Positions 34,889-43,803 of a DNA stretch of 64,000 bases are shown one piece after another. The DNA comes from Sphingobacterium oryzagri (GTDB taxonomy: Bacteria > Bacteroidota > Bacteroidia > Sphingobacteriales > Sphingobacteriaceae). A program made the translations under genes and the position numbers. Location of the stretch: positions 2,170,001-2,234,000 of the forward strand of contig NZ_CP117880.1 of NCBI RefSeq assembly GCF_028736175.1. Reading direction: 5' to 3'. Below the pieces are notes generated by a model, which saw nothing but the letters and a program-made list of their open reading frames with translations, was not told the origin of the DNA and ran no database searches. Each line of letters begins with the position of its first letter. Position 1 is the stretch's first letter.

Positions 34889-35100
34889 AAGCAAATATAA
34901 ATCTTTTGTATGTTGATATCATGCTGGTAAAATCCCGGTGTCTAAAACAGGTATTTCGTGGCTGAAAATACCAAAAAGTACGCGTTCTTCTTACATTTAT
35001 TTAAAAATATAGCGGTTCATTTTCTGGCGTAGACGATAGCGACGTATCCGTTTTTTTTCTAAAACACGCTATTGCAATAGTATTGCGTTATATTATTTCC

Positions 35101-35108
35101 TACTTTTG
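35101..35108 (+). promoter_or_regulatory. -7 element before the Cys-rich small protein
   Basis: A perfect TACTTTTG ending two bases before the ATG pair at 35111/35114, implying a leaderless message or a start slightly downstream. TTG trinucleotides upstream are not at 19-21 base spacing. Confidence 0.4.
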
Positions 35109-35110
35109 TT

Positions 35111-35446
35111 ATGATGAAGGTTTTGATCAACATGTTAATGATCTATTTTCTTGCACTTTTTATCGTGCCTTGTAGCGATATGGAAAGTCATGCCTCACCA
35201 TCATCACCTTTTCCATCAGCACAGGAGCAACATGCCGCAGATGAACATAATCATCGACAAGATGGCTGCTCGCCGTTTTGTTCTTGCACATGCTGTAGTA
35301 TCAGCATGGTTTCGATAAACCTGTTCAATAACTTATTGGAATCGCCAATGGCGATAAATCTGCCTAGTCCACGGGTTGCCGACATCCTGATGGCTGTCGG
35401 AAATCGTCCATCCGCTATTTGGCAACCGCCAAAACACAACGCTTAG
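35111..35446 (+). CDS. Small Cys/His-rich secreted protein of the metal locus (DUF6660-like)
   Basis: 111 residues. The N-terminal hydrophobic segment MKVLINMLMIYFLALFIVPC works as a signal peptide (the second ATG gives the better start). It is followed by a His-rich stretch (HAADEHNHRQDGC) and a dense cysteine motif CSPFCSCTCC near residue 59, well suited to bind metal. Similar short proteins precede CzcA/CusA efflux genes in many Bacteroidota (a family I believe is DUF6660, from memory). It is separated from the pump gene by 187 bases containing small hairpins, on the same strand. A periplasmic metal sensor or chaperone is a plausible but unproven role. Confidence 0.7.
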   Translation: MMKVLINMLMIYFLALFIVPCSDMESHASPSSPFPSAQEQHAADEHNHRQDGCSPFCSCTCCSISMVSINLFNNLLESPMAINLPSPRVADILMAVGNRPSAIWQPPKHNA

Positions 35447-35460
35447 TTTTTTCGTATTCA

Positions 35461-35517
35461 CCTTGGCTAAACCTTTAACAAGGGCTGGTAGCTTAGACCG
35501 TTAAACCACGAGGTTTA
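35461..35517 (+). promoter_or_regulatory. Inverted repeats upstream of the metal pump gene
   Basis: CCTTG/CAAGG arms at 35461-35483, and a perfect TAAACC-ACGA-GGTTTA stem-loop at 35502-35517. They lie between the Cys-rich gene and the efflux pump and could be an attenuator-like element or an operator. No T-tract follows either. Confidence 0.35.
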
Positions 35518-35633
35518 TCCCGTTTTAGCAATCGTCTGCAAAGTAAATGTTGGTAGCCTGTGAATGCGTATTTTAAGTTAAGTGGCAATGCATAAGCATG
35601 GCTATATCATATTGACTACAAATAAAATATGTT

Positions 35634-38600
35634 GTGTTAGATCGTATTATTCAATTTAGTATTAAAAACAAGTTTATTGTTGGTTTGATGACTTTGTTTT
35701 TGATCATTTGGGGCGTGTGGAGTGCAACCAAGTTGCCGATTGATGCCGTCCCTGACATTACCAATAACCAGGTGCAGATTTTTACCACTTGTCCCACATT
35801 AGCCGGACAGGAAGTGGAGCAACTGGTTACATTTCCCATAGAACAAAGTGTGGCTAATGTGCCACGTATAGAAGAGATCCGAAGTATATCCCGTTTTGGA
35901 TTATCGGTCGTGACGTTGGTGTTTGAAGAAGAGGTGGATATTTATTTTGCCCGGCAACTGATCAGTGAAAAACTGAAAGAAGCCGTGGAAGCCATTCCCG
36001 CGGGTATTGGCACGCCAAAAATGGCGCCTGTGAGCACGGGGCTAGGCGAAGTTTATCAGTACATTATCCACCCCAAAAAAGGTAGCGAAAATAAGTATAA
36101 CGCTAAGGATTTGCGCAGTATGCAAGATTGGATCGTGGCGCGCCAATTATACGGAACGCCCGGCATAGCCGAGGTCAATAGCTTCGGCGGCGAATTAAAG
36201 CAATACGAAGTCGCGGTCAATCCGGATCGCCTGCGTGCGATGCAGGTCACGATATCGGAAATTTTCGAAGCGCTTGAGCAAAATAACCAAAATACAGGCG
36301 GCGCCTACATCGATAAAAAGCCTAATGCTTATTTTATCCGTGGAATAGGCCTCGCAACTTCGCTGGCTGATATCGAGCAGATCGCAGTAAAGACAACTAG
36401 CGGTGTACCTATTTTCGTGAAAGATGTTGCCGAAGTGCGTTTTGGCAGTGCAGTGCGCTACGGTGCGCTAACCTACAATGGTGAAGTAGATGCGGTGGGC
36501 GGCGTAGTGATGATGCTGAAAGGCGAAAACAGCAATCAAGTGGTCAAGCGAATAAAAGAAAAGCTGCCTACTATTCAAAAATCGCTTCCCGACGATGTCG
36601 TGATCGAACCATATCTTGATCGCACAGACTTGGTCGACAGGGCGATCCGAACGGTGCAAAAAAACCTGATAGAGGGTGCACTGATCGTGATATTCGTGTT
36701 GGTTTTATTTTTAGGAAATTTCCGGGCAGGTTTTATTGTGGCTTCGGCGATACCACTTTCCTTGCTTTTTGCTTTAGGCATGATGCATGTTTTTGGCGTC
36801 AGTGCCAATTTGATGAGCCTTGGCGCGATCGACTTTGGTCTGATCGTGGACGGTGCGGTGATCGTGGTGGAAGCAACTTTACATCATCTCGGCCTGCGTA
36901 AATCTACCGAAAGGTTAACGCAGCAACAGATGGATGAAGAAGTGTTTGAATCGGCTTCCAAGATACGTACCAGTGCCGCTTTTGGCGAGATTATTATCTT
37001 GATCGTCTATATTCCGATTCTTACGTTGGTAGGTGTAGAAGGCAAGATGTTTACACCGATGGCCAAGACGGTAGGTTTTGCCATTCTCGGGGCGCTTATT
37101 TTATCGTTGACCTATATTCCGATGATGTGCGCTTTGTTTTTACCAAAAACCATGAGCCAAAAGAAAACGTTTAGCGACCGCTTGATCGATCGGCTTCAGC
37201 AGATTTACCAGCCGCTTTTACAACGCGCTATACGCATCAAGTATATAATCGTTGTTATTACCGTAGCTGTGTTTGGGCTGGCGATATGGGTGTTTAGCCG
37301 AATGGGTGGCGAGTTTATTCCGCAATTGCAAGAAGGTGATTTTGCCTTTCACTGTATTTTGCCGCAAGGCAGTTCGCTCAGTCAGAGCATCGAGACGTCT
37401 ATGAAAGCTTCGCGTATGCTAAAATCGTTTGATGAAGTAAAAATGGTGGTCGGTAAAACAGGCGCCGCTGAAGTGCCGACCGACCCGATGCCACCGGAAG
37501 CAACTGATATCATGATTATCCTTAAACCGCAACCCGAATGGACATCCGGAATGGATTACAATCAATTAGCCGATTCGATGATGGAACGCTTATCGGTCAT
37601 ACCTGGCGTCTTCTTCGAAAAAAACCAACCTATACAAATGCGATTTAATGAGCTGATGACCGGCATCAGACAGGATGTTGCTGTCAAAATTTTTGGCGAA
37701 GATATGGATAGTTTGGCTTACTACGCTAAGCAGGTTGAGCAGATTGTGCAGGCCGTGCCGGGAACGACCGCACCGCAAACCGAGCGTGTTAGCGGCCTCC
37801 CGCAGATCAATATTGAATACGATCGTACGCGGCTGGCGAATTACGGCTTAACTGTTCGTGAGGTTAACGAGCTCGTCAGTACGGCCTTTGCTGGTAAAGC
37901 TGCCGGTCAGATTTATGAAAACGAGCGACGTTTTGATTTGGTCGTCCGGCTGGATAGTACGCATCGCAGCAGTATAGATGACGTCAGTAATCTGTTGATA
38001 CCCACCGGTACGGGTATACAAATCCCGTTAGCACAGGTGGCTCGGGTGGCTTACAAGTTAGGGCCAGCGCAAATAAGTCGAGAGGCCGGAAAGCGCAGGA
38101 TTGTTATTGGTTTTAATGTCGCCGGGCGCGATGTGCAAAGTGTGGTTAGCGATATACAGTCGCAGCTCAATAATGCAGTTAAGCTGCCTACCGGCTATTA
38201 TTTTACCTATGGTGGGCAGTTTGAAAATCTTCAAAAAGCGAGCGCCCGCTTACTGCTGGCCGTGCCGGTGTCTTTATTGCTGATCTTTATGCTGCTTTAC
38301 TTTACATTTCATTCCGTTAAGCAAGCTGTGCTAATTTTTACAGCCATTCCGATGAGTGCTATTGGTGGAGTTTTTGCTTTAGTTGCACGCGATATGCCTT
38401 TCAGTATCAGTGCTGGTATAGGTTTTATCGCGCTCTTTGGTGTAGCTGTCCTAAATGGGATTGTCCTGATTGGCACCTTTAATCAATTGGAAAAAGAAGG
38501 CGTTAAAGACGTGTTGCAACGTGTAAAAGAAGGAACAATGACACGGTTGCGGCCCGTATTAATGACCGCGATGGTAGCTTCTTTCGGGTTTTTACCAATG

Positions 38601-39950
38601 GCTATCAGTACCAGCGCTGGCGCAGAAGTGCAAAAGCCGCTGGCTACGGTGGTGATCGGTGGCTTGATAACGGCTACTTTTCTAACGCTTTTTGTCTTGC
38701 CACTTTTGTACATTCTCTTTCAAACGAAGTTTAATTTTAAACAAAAAATGCCCATGAAACCACTCGTTTTACTACTCGTTACCTTTGCTGCAAGCCTGAG
38801 CTCAGTTAATGCCCAGGAGCGCATGAGTATACGTGATGCATTGGACAGTGCGTGGCTCAATAACCAGCAGTTTCGGGTGAATGATGCGGCTGTTCGCCGT
38901 GCGGCTTATACCGTGAAAACGGCTGCGGATATGCCTAAAACAGGAATATTTGTCGAAAACGAAGATTATCGACCTTCCGATCAGGTTGGTATACTGAAAG
39001 TAGGTGTTTCCCAGGAACTACCGTGGCCCGCGCTTTTTCGCGCTCGCAAAACCTATTTTGAAGCGCTACAAAAATACGCCGCGATGAACAGCGACTTGCT
39101 AAAGGCTACGGTGAAAAGAGATTTATATGCTACGTACTATCAGTTATGGTATTTGCAGGATAGGCAAACGTTATACAGGCAACTGGACAGTGTGTATACG
39201 TCGCTTTTTAATGCTACCGAAGTGCGTTTACGCGCTGGTGATGTCGCTGCCTTGGATAAAATTGCGGCGGAGGCGAAAATGCAAGAACTGAAAGCACAGC
39301 TGGAACAAAATGCGCAGGAAATGTTAATGGAACAACAACAGCTCATGATGCTGCTGAACCGGGTTTCTCGCGTTTTACCAGTTGCATTACCACTGGAAAA
39401 AATGGCGTTTAACATGGTTGACGATGCCGATAATCACCCCATTATTCGTTTGCAAGAGCAACAAATAACCATTGCCGAGAAGCAGGTTGCTGTGCAACGA
39501 AATAGCCTCAAACCGGATTTTTCGGGACGCTTTTTTTCGCAAAGGCTCTGGGGAGCAAATGACCCGTTTACCGGATTTTCCGTAACAGCCTCTTTCCCAA
39601 TCTTTGGTATACAGGCTAATCGCAACAAGATCAAGGCAGCACGTGCAGATATGCAGCTGGAAGCCGAAACTTTACGCTTCAAAACGCAGGAAATAAAAAC
39701 CGAACAACAAGCGGCGCAGGCGGCCATCGCCAAGAATATGGCTTTGCTACAGTATTATGAGTCAACGGGGTTGAAGCAAGCAGAGGCGATCATCCGAGCC
39801 GCGACGCTTGGTTACCAAACGGGCGATATTGGCTTTGCAGAACTTAGTCAATTCCTGGGACAGGCTATCGGTATACGGCAAAATCACCTCGATGTACTCA
39901 ACAGTTTCAATCAGGCTGTTATCCAATTTAATTACTTTAATAACAACTAA
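35634..39950 (+). CDS. CusA/CzcA-family heavy-metal RND pump fused to a TolC-like outer-membrane factor
   Basis: 1438 residues from GTG 35634 (MLDRIIQFSIKNKFIV, the usual CzcA start). Residues 1 to about 1035 are a full RND pump: TM1 at about 12-30, two large periplasmic loops, and in TM4 the proton-relay motif DFGLIVDGAVIVVEA near residue 399, which marks the divalent-metal HME-RND subgroup. From about residue 1040 an internal signal-like segment (PLVLLLVTFAASLSSVNAQE) leads into a TolC/CzcC domain with long helical repeats to the C-terminus. One protein therefore carries inner-membrane pump and outer-membrane channel parts. CzcB follows 6 bases later. Likely substrates are Zn, Co, Cd or Ni. 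Confidence 0.93.
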   Translation: MLDRIIQFSIKNKFIVGLMTLFLIIWGVWSATKLPIDAVPDITNNQVQIFTTCPTLAGQEVEQLVTFPIEQSVANVPRIEEIRSISRFGLSVVTLVFEEEVDIYFARQLISEKLKEAVEAIPAGIGTPKMAPVSTGLGEVYQYIIHPKKGSENKYNAKDLRSMQDWIVARQLYGTPGIAEVNSFGGELKQYEVAVNPDRLRAMQVTISEIFEALEQNNQNTGGAYIDKKPNAYFIRGIGLATSLADIEQIAVKTTSGVPIFVKDVAEVRFGSAVRYGALTYNGEVDAVGGVVMMLKGENSNQVVKRIKEKLPTIQKSLPDDVVIEPYLDRTDLVDRAIRTVQKNLIEGALIVIFVLVLFLGNFRAGFIVASAIPLSLLFALGMMHVFGVSANLMSLGAIDFGLIVDGAVIVVEATLHHLGLRKSTERLTQQQMDEEVFESASKIRTSAAFGEIIILIVYIPILTLVGVEGKMFTPMAKTVGFAILGALILSLTYIPMMCALFLPKTMSQKKTFSDRLIDRLQQIYQPLLQRAIRIKYIIVVITVAVFGLAIWVFSRMGGEFIPQLQEGDFAFHCILPQGSSLSQSIETSMKASRMLKSFDEVKMVVGKTGAAEVPTDPMPPEATDIMIILKPQPEWTSGMDYNQLADSMMERLSVIPGVFFEKNQPIQMRFNELMTGIRQDVAVKIFGEDMDSLAYYAKQVEQIVQAVPGTTAPQTERVSGLPQINIEYDRTRLANYGLTVREVNELVSTAFAGKAAGQIYENERRFDLVVRLDSTHRSSIDDVSNLLIPTGTGIQIPLAQVARVAYKLGPAQISREAGKRRIVIGFNVAGRDVQSVVSDIQSQLNNAVKLPTGYYFTYGGQFENLQKASARLLLAVPVSLLLIFMLLYFTFHSVKQAVLIFTAIPMSAIGGVFALVARDMPFSISAGIGFIALFGVAVLNGIVLIGTFNQLEKEGVKDVLQRVKEGTMTRLRPVLMTAMVASFGFLPMAISTSAGAEVQKPLATVVIGGLITATFLTLFVLPLLYILFQTKFNFKQKMPMKPLVLLLVTFAASLSSVNAQERMSIRDALDSAWLNNQQFRVNDAAVRRAAYTVKTAADMPKTGIFVENEDYRPSDQVGILKVGVSQELPWPALFRARKTYFEALQKYAAMNSDLLKATVKRDLYATYYQLWYLQDRQTLYRQLDSVYTSLFNATEVRLRAGDVAALDKIAAEAKMQELKAQLEQNAQEMLMEQQQLMMLLNRVSRVLPVALPLEKMAFNMVDDADNHPIIRLQEQQITIAEKQVAVQRNSLKPDFSGRFFSQRLWGANDPFTGFSVTASFPIFGIQANRNKIKAARADMQLEAETLRFKTQEIKTEQQAAQAAIAKNMALLQYYESTGLKQAEAIIRAATLGYQTGDIGFAELSQFLGQAIGIRQNHLDVLNSFNQAVIQFNYFNNN

Positions 39951-39956
39951 CACCGT

Positions 39957-41270
39957 ATGAAAACGACGATAATAACATTAATAACTATAGTCTTTGTATG
40001 GCTGTTTTCGGCTTGCGGCGGCGGGCATAGTGCGGGAGACGGACACGACCATGCTGCTGAAAATAAAAAAGCAGCTACGGAAGATACGCCAGGCGAGCAT
40101 GATCATGCTGCGGAAGTTTCCAACATCGCGTCGCTCACGGCTGCGCAAATAGCGGCTGTGGATATTAAATTGGGCGCGGTAGAAAATAAAAACCTGACCG
40201 CCACGCTGCGGGTAAATGGTATGCTACGCGTACCGAATAATAATAAAGCTAATGTCACATCGCTTTATGGGGGCGTGGTAAAATCATTGCACGTGCAGCT
40301 GGGCGACCAGGTTCGAAAAGGGCAGGTGATTGCACGGGTAACGAATCCTGAATTTGTCCAGATACAAGAAGAATATCTCACTTTGGCCAGCCGTATTGCA
40401 TTGGCTGAACAAGAATTACAACGACAGCAGGAGCTTAATGAAGGAAACGCTGGTACGATGAAGAACTTGCAAGCGGCTCGTGCCGCGTTAAACACGTTGC
40501 GCACCCGTCGTGCTTCTTTGCAGCAGCAAATAAAGATGATGGGCATCAATCCAACGAGCATTACCGATAATAAAATGCAGGCCGATTTGTTGGTTACCAG
40601 TCCGATAAGTGGTGTGGTGAGTGACGTTTTTGCTAAAATCGGTAGTTATGTCGATGTTTCATCTCCAGTTATTGAAGTGGTGGATAATGGATTAATCCAT
40701 CTCGATCTGCAAGTGTTTGAAAAGGATTTGCCACATGTAAAAATAGGGCAGGTGGTTAATTTTACGTTGACGAATAATCCGCAAATTTCTTACGCCGCTA
40801 AAGTGGTGACCGTAGGTGCATCATTTGAAAACGATAGTAAATCTGTGGCGGTGCATTGTACCGTCATTGGTAACAAAACTGGCTTGATTGACGGGATGAA
40901 TACGATTGCAGCTGTAGGATTGAACGATGTATTGGTCGCCGCGGTACGTAACGAAGCTATAGTGGAGGCTGATGGCAAATTTTACATCTTTATTCAAAGT
41001 GAAAAAGAAGGGGAAGAGCACCATGATGAGGTCGGACATGAGCATTCAAACGAAGAAGGGCATGACCATCAGCATGATGAAAAAAACATACAAAGAGAAA
41101 CAACCTTTAACTTTGAACGTGTAGAGGTGAACAAAGGCATTTCAGAAATGGGCTATACCGCCATTACGCCAGTAGTCAAACTCCCTACAGGTGTCAAGGT
41201 GGTAACTCAAGGTGCTTTTTTTATTCAAGCGAAAATGAGCAATAACTCAGGTCATAGTCACAGCCACTAG
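39957..41270 (+). CDS. CzcB-like periplasmic adaptor of the metal efflux pump, lipoprotein
   Basis: 437 residues with lipobox FSAC (Cys20). It has the membrane-fusion architecture: barrel-sandwich half VVKSLHVQLGDQVRKGQVIARV near 103-124, an alpha-hairpin (about 125-195), second half VTSPISGVVSDVFAKIGSYVDV near 218-240, then a beta-barrel. Three His-rich stretches can bind metal: HDHAAEN/EHDHAAEV near the N-terminus, HHDEVGHEHSNEEGHDHQHDE near residue 350 and SGHSHSH at the C-terminus. It links the RND pump to the outer-membrane channel. It is cotranscribed with the pump (6-base gap) and ends before a predicted terminator. Confidence 0.93.
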   Translation: MKTTIITLITIVFVWLFSACGGGHSAGDGHDHAAENKKAATEDTPGEHDHAAEVSNIASLTAAQIAAVDIKLGAVENKNLTATLRVNGMLRVPNNNKANVTSLYGGVVKSLHVQLGDQVRKGQVIARVTNPEFVQIQEEYLTLASRIALAEQELQRQQELNEGNAGTMKNLQAARAALNTLRTRRASLQQQIKMMGINPTSITDNKMQADLLVTSPISGVVSDVFAKIGSYVDVSSPVIEVVDNGLIHLDLQVFEKDLPHVKIGQVVNFTLTNNPQISYAAKVVTVGASFENDSKSVAVHCTVIGNKTGLIDGMNTIAAVGLNDVLVAAVRNEAIVEADGKFYIFIQSEKEGEEHHDEVGHEHSNEEGHDHQHDEKNIQRETTFNFERVEVNKGISEMGYTAITPVVKLPTGVKVVTQGAFFIQAKMSNNSGHSHSH

Positions 41271-41286
41271 GATTTAAATGTAACAT

Positions 41287-41312
41287 AGGCGCTCGATATG
41301 CGCTTCTTTTTT
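41287..41312 (+). terminator. Likely terminator after the adaptor gene
   Basis: AGGCGC, loop TCGATAT, GCGCTT (one G-T wobble) followed by CTTTTTT. It would separate the pump operon from the ATPase gene. Confidence 0.6.
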
Positions 41313-41320
41313 AGTAACTT

Positions 41321-41362
41321 GTGAAGTAGTCCTGTCGATCGACAGCGACAGGATCGCTTCAC
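41321..41362 (+). promoter_or_regulatory. Long stem-loop / palindrome in the ATPase leader
   Basis: GTGAAG and CTTCAC close a structure whose inner stem is TCCTGTCG/CGACAGGA (41330-41337, 41346-41353), with a 3x3 internal loop. The alternative perfect 14-bp palindrome CTGTCGATCGACAG (41332-41345) overlaps it. It ends 18 bases before the ATPase start codon. It could act as a DNA operator, an RNA switch in the leader, or both. No metal regulator gene is adjacent. Confidence 0.5.
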
Positions 41363-41380
41363 TTTAACAAGACAGGTGAA

Positions 41381-43366
41381 ATGGGACACGATCATCAAAC
41401 TACTACACCGGTAGACTGTAACGCGACAGATAGCTGCTGTTCTCCGAAAAGGAAAACGGAGGAGCAACAGCACAACCATGACGGCCATACCCATGGCGAT
41501 ACACAAACATCCTGGCGTATATTTGCACCGGCACTACTTTCTTTTATACTCTTGTTGACAGGGTTGGCATTAGATTACTATATCGCGCAAACCTGGTTTT
41601 CCGGCTGGCTGCGTTTTGTGTGGTATGCCGCGGCATACCTGCCCGTCGGCTTGCCCGTGTTGCGTGACGCCTGGTTTAACATACGCAAAGGCGATTTCTT
41701 TTCGGAGTTTTTTCTCATGGGTATCGCCACGATAGGCGCATTTGCTATTGGCGAGTATCCGGAAGGCGTTGCCGTGATGTTGTTTTACGCTGTTGGCGAA
41801 TTGTTTCAGGATTTGGCCGTTTCGAATGCGAAAAAGAACATCAGCGCATTATTGGATCAGCGGCCTGATATAGTGACTGTCTTATTAAACGGGGTACCAT
41901 CCGTCAAAAAAGCAGAAACAGTAACGCCTGGCGAAGTCATCCAACTGAAACCCGGAGAAAAGCTTGGATTGGACGGTGAGTTACTCTCAGATAGTGCTTC
42001 CTTTAATACAGCCGCCCTAACGGGCGAAAGCAAACCCGATTCCAAGGTAAAGGGCGACAGTGTATTGGCTGGTATGATAAATCTGCAAACGGTGGCGCAA
42101 GTAAAAGTAACTACCGCTTATAACGCCAGTAAACTCAGTAAGATTCTTGAGCTTGTGCAACAAGCGAGTAAACAAAAAGCACCGACCGAGCTGTTTATCC
42201 GAAAGTTTGCCAAGGTTTATACGCCGATCGTTGTTTTTTTAGCCGTTGGCATCTGCATATTGCCCTATTTCTTTGTTTCGGACTATCAGTTTAACACGTG
42301 GCTATACCGGTCTCTGATATTTTTGGTGATATCGTGCCCTTGTGCTTTGGTTATCTCCATTCCGCTTGGCTACTTTGGAGGCATCGGTGCCGCCAGTCGT
42401 CAGGGTATTTTGTTTAAAGGCGGAAATTACCTGGACGCGTTGGCGAAAATACAGCATGTGGTGACCGATAAAACCGGGACAATGACAGAAGGTGTGTTTG
42501 CCGTGCAGCAAGTGCAGCTTGAGCCGGGTTATCAAGAAGCCGACATTTTACCGCTGGTAAATGCGATAGAACAACAGAGTACACATCCTATCGCGACTGC
42601 CATTCAACAGTATGTAGGGGCAACCCAAAAGCAGATCGTGTTGCATGGCGTTACCGAAATTGCGGGACATGGTTTGCAAGCGCAGGTGGAAGGAGAAGAA
42701 CTGCTTGTGGGCAATTTTAAATTGATGGATCGTTTTTCTGTCCGCTATCCGGTTGATCCTTCCTCGCTTGTGTTTACCACGATTGCCATAGCGTTAGGAG
42801 GAAAGTTTGTGGGCTACATCAGCATTGCCGATAAAATCAAGGAAGATGCGAAGGCGGCGGTGGCACGTTTGCATAAACTCGGCGTTAAAACAACGATGCT
42901 GAGCGGCGATAAAACTTCTGTGGTTACTTATGTCGCTCGTGAGCTTGATATCGATCAAGCTTTTGGCGACCTCTTACCAGAAGATAAGGTTAACCGTATT
43001 AAAGAAATAAAGGCGACCAATCAGCAGGTTGCATTTGTCGGCGACGGTATAAACGATGCGCCCGTTGTGGCGCTTAGTGATGTCGGGATTGCGATGGGTG
43101 GATTGGGCAGTGATGCGACGATTGAAACCGCAGATGTCGTCATTCAGGACGATCGACCTTCGAAAATAGCAACCGCTATTCAAATTGGTAAAAAGACCAA
43201 GCGTGTCGTATGGCAAAATATAGCACTTGCCTTTATTGTTAAAGCAGCGGTACTGGCGCTCGGCGCTTGGGGCGTGGCTACCATGTGGGAAGCGGTTTTT
43301 GCGGATGTTGGCGTTTCGATTCTGGCTATTCTGAATGCGGTGCGTATTCAACGAATGAAATTTTAA
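41381..43366 (+). CDS. Heavy-metal translocating P1B-type ATPase (Zn/Cd/Pb type)
   Basis: 661 residues. The usual N-terminal HMA domain (GMTCxxC) is missing. Instead the first 42 residues are rich in His and Cys (MGHDHQ, DCNATDSCC, HNHDGHTHGD). Then come the TM helices, the actuator motif TGES near residue 213, the transport site SCPCAL near residue 317, the phosphorylation site DKTGTMTEG near residue 363, the hinge MLSGDKTS, and GDGINDAP near residue 553. The CPC site with these tails fits export of Zn2+, Cd2+ or Pb2+ from cytoplasm to periplasm, where the CzcA/CzcB system would take over. It is on the same strand as the pump but probably a separate transcript. Confidence 0.93.
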   Translation: MGHDHQTTTPVDCNATDSCCSPKRKTEEQQHNHDGHTHGDTQTSWRIFAPALLSFILLLTGLALDYYIAQTWFSGWLRFVWYAAAYLPVGLPVLRDAWFNIRKGDFFSEFFLMGIATIGAFAIGEYPEGVAVMLFYAVGELFQDLAVSNAKKNISALLDQRPDIVTVLLNGVPSVKKAETVTPGEVIQLKPGEKLGLDGELLSDSASFNTAALTGESKPDSKVKGDSVLAGMINLQTVAQVKVTTAYNASKLSKILELVQQASKQKAPTELFIRKFAKVYTPIVVFLAVGICILPYFFVSDYQFNTWLYRSLIFLVISCPCALVISIPLGYFGGIGAASRQGILFKGGNYLDALAKIQHVVTDKTGTMTEGVFAVQQVQLEPGYQEADILPLVNAIEQQSTHPIATAIQQYVGATQKQIVLHGVTEIAGHGLQAQVEGEELLVGNFKLMDRFSVRYPVDPSSLVFTTIAIALGGKFVGYISIADKIKEDAKAAVARLHKLGVKTTMLSGDKTSVVTYVARELDIDQAFGDLLPEDKVNRIKEIKATNQQVAFVGDGINDAPVVALSDVGIAMGGLGSDATIETADVVIQDDRPSKIATAIQIGKKTKRVVWQNIALAFIVKAAVLALGAWGVATMWEAVFADVGVSILAILNAVRIQRMKF

Positions 43367-43399
43367 AAAATGGTAGCACCCGTACTGTTGGCTTGTTAC

Positions 43400-43435
43400 A
43401 AAAAAATGCGACCAAAATTTAGGTCGCATTTTTTT
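43400..43435. terminator. Bidirectional terminator ATPase / cold-shock gene
   Basis: AAAAAAATGCGACC (43400-43413) and GGTCGCATTTTTTT (43422-43435) form a 14-bp stem with A and T tracts on both sides, between convergent genes. Confidence 0.92.
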
Positions 43436-43460
43436 GACGTGTGTTTTCGTTGGTGGCAGC

Positions 43461-43655
43461 TTAGCGCACGACGCGAACATTCTTCGCGTTGATTCCTTTT
43501 TTGCCTTCTTCTGTCTCAAATTCTACCTCATCGTTTTCACGAATGTTTCCTAACAAACCCGTAGAATGAACGAAAATATCTTTTCCGCCGTTTGATGGGG
43601 TAATGAATCCAAATCCTTTCGTCTCGTTGAAAAACTTTACTTTGCCTTGTTGCAT
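43461..43655 (-). CDS. Cold-shock domain protein (CspA family), copy 1
   Basis: 64 residues, one cold-shock domain. RNA-binding motifs RNP1 (KGFGFITP) and RNP2 (DIFVHSTG) are intact, and the opening MQQGKVKFFNETKGFG is canonical. It is a single-stranded RNA chaperone of the cytoplasm. The upstream T/A-rich leader of about 100 bases before the divergent hypothetical gene is long enough for a thermoresponsive 5' UTR, but no specific cold box was recognised. A second, similar gene lies 740 bases away in the opposite orientation. Confidence 0.95.
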   Translation of the reverse strand: MQQGKVKFFNETKGFGFITPSNGGKDIFVHSTGLLGNIRENDEVEFETEEGKKGINAKNVRVVR

Positions 43656-43803
43656 TTTTTTACTTATTAAATGTGATTAAATTTTGCTGTACAACGTTTT
43701 TAAAAAGGAAAACCGTCACAATTTTTATACCAAAAACCTGCAGCGTTAAGTCTTGCCAAACCGGCTTATTATGGGCAAACCCCACTCGGCAGGTAAAATA
43801 AAA

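Noticed and set aside
35461..35517. Riboswitch for divalent metal before the CzcA gene
   Set aside because: Small hairpins are present, but no conserved core of a known metal riboswitch was recognised, so only inverted repeats are reported.
42974..43519. 181-codon minus-strand frame
   Set aside because: Antisense to the ATPase and running through a strong terminator into the csp gene. No domain signature.
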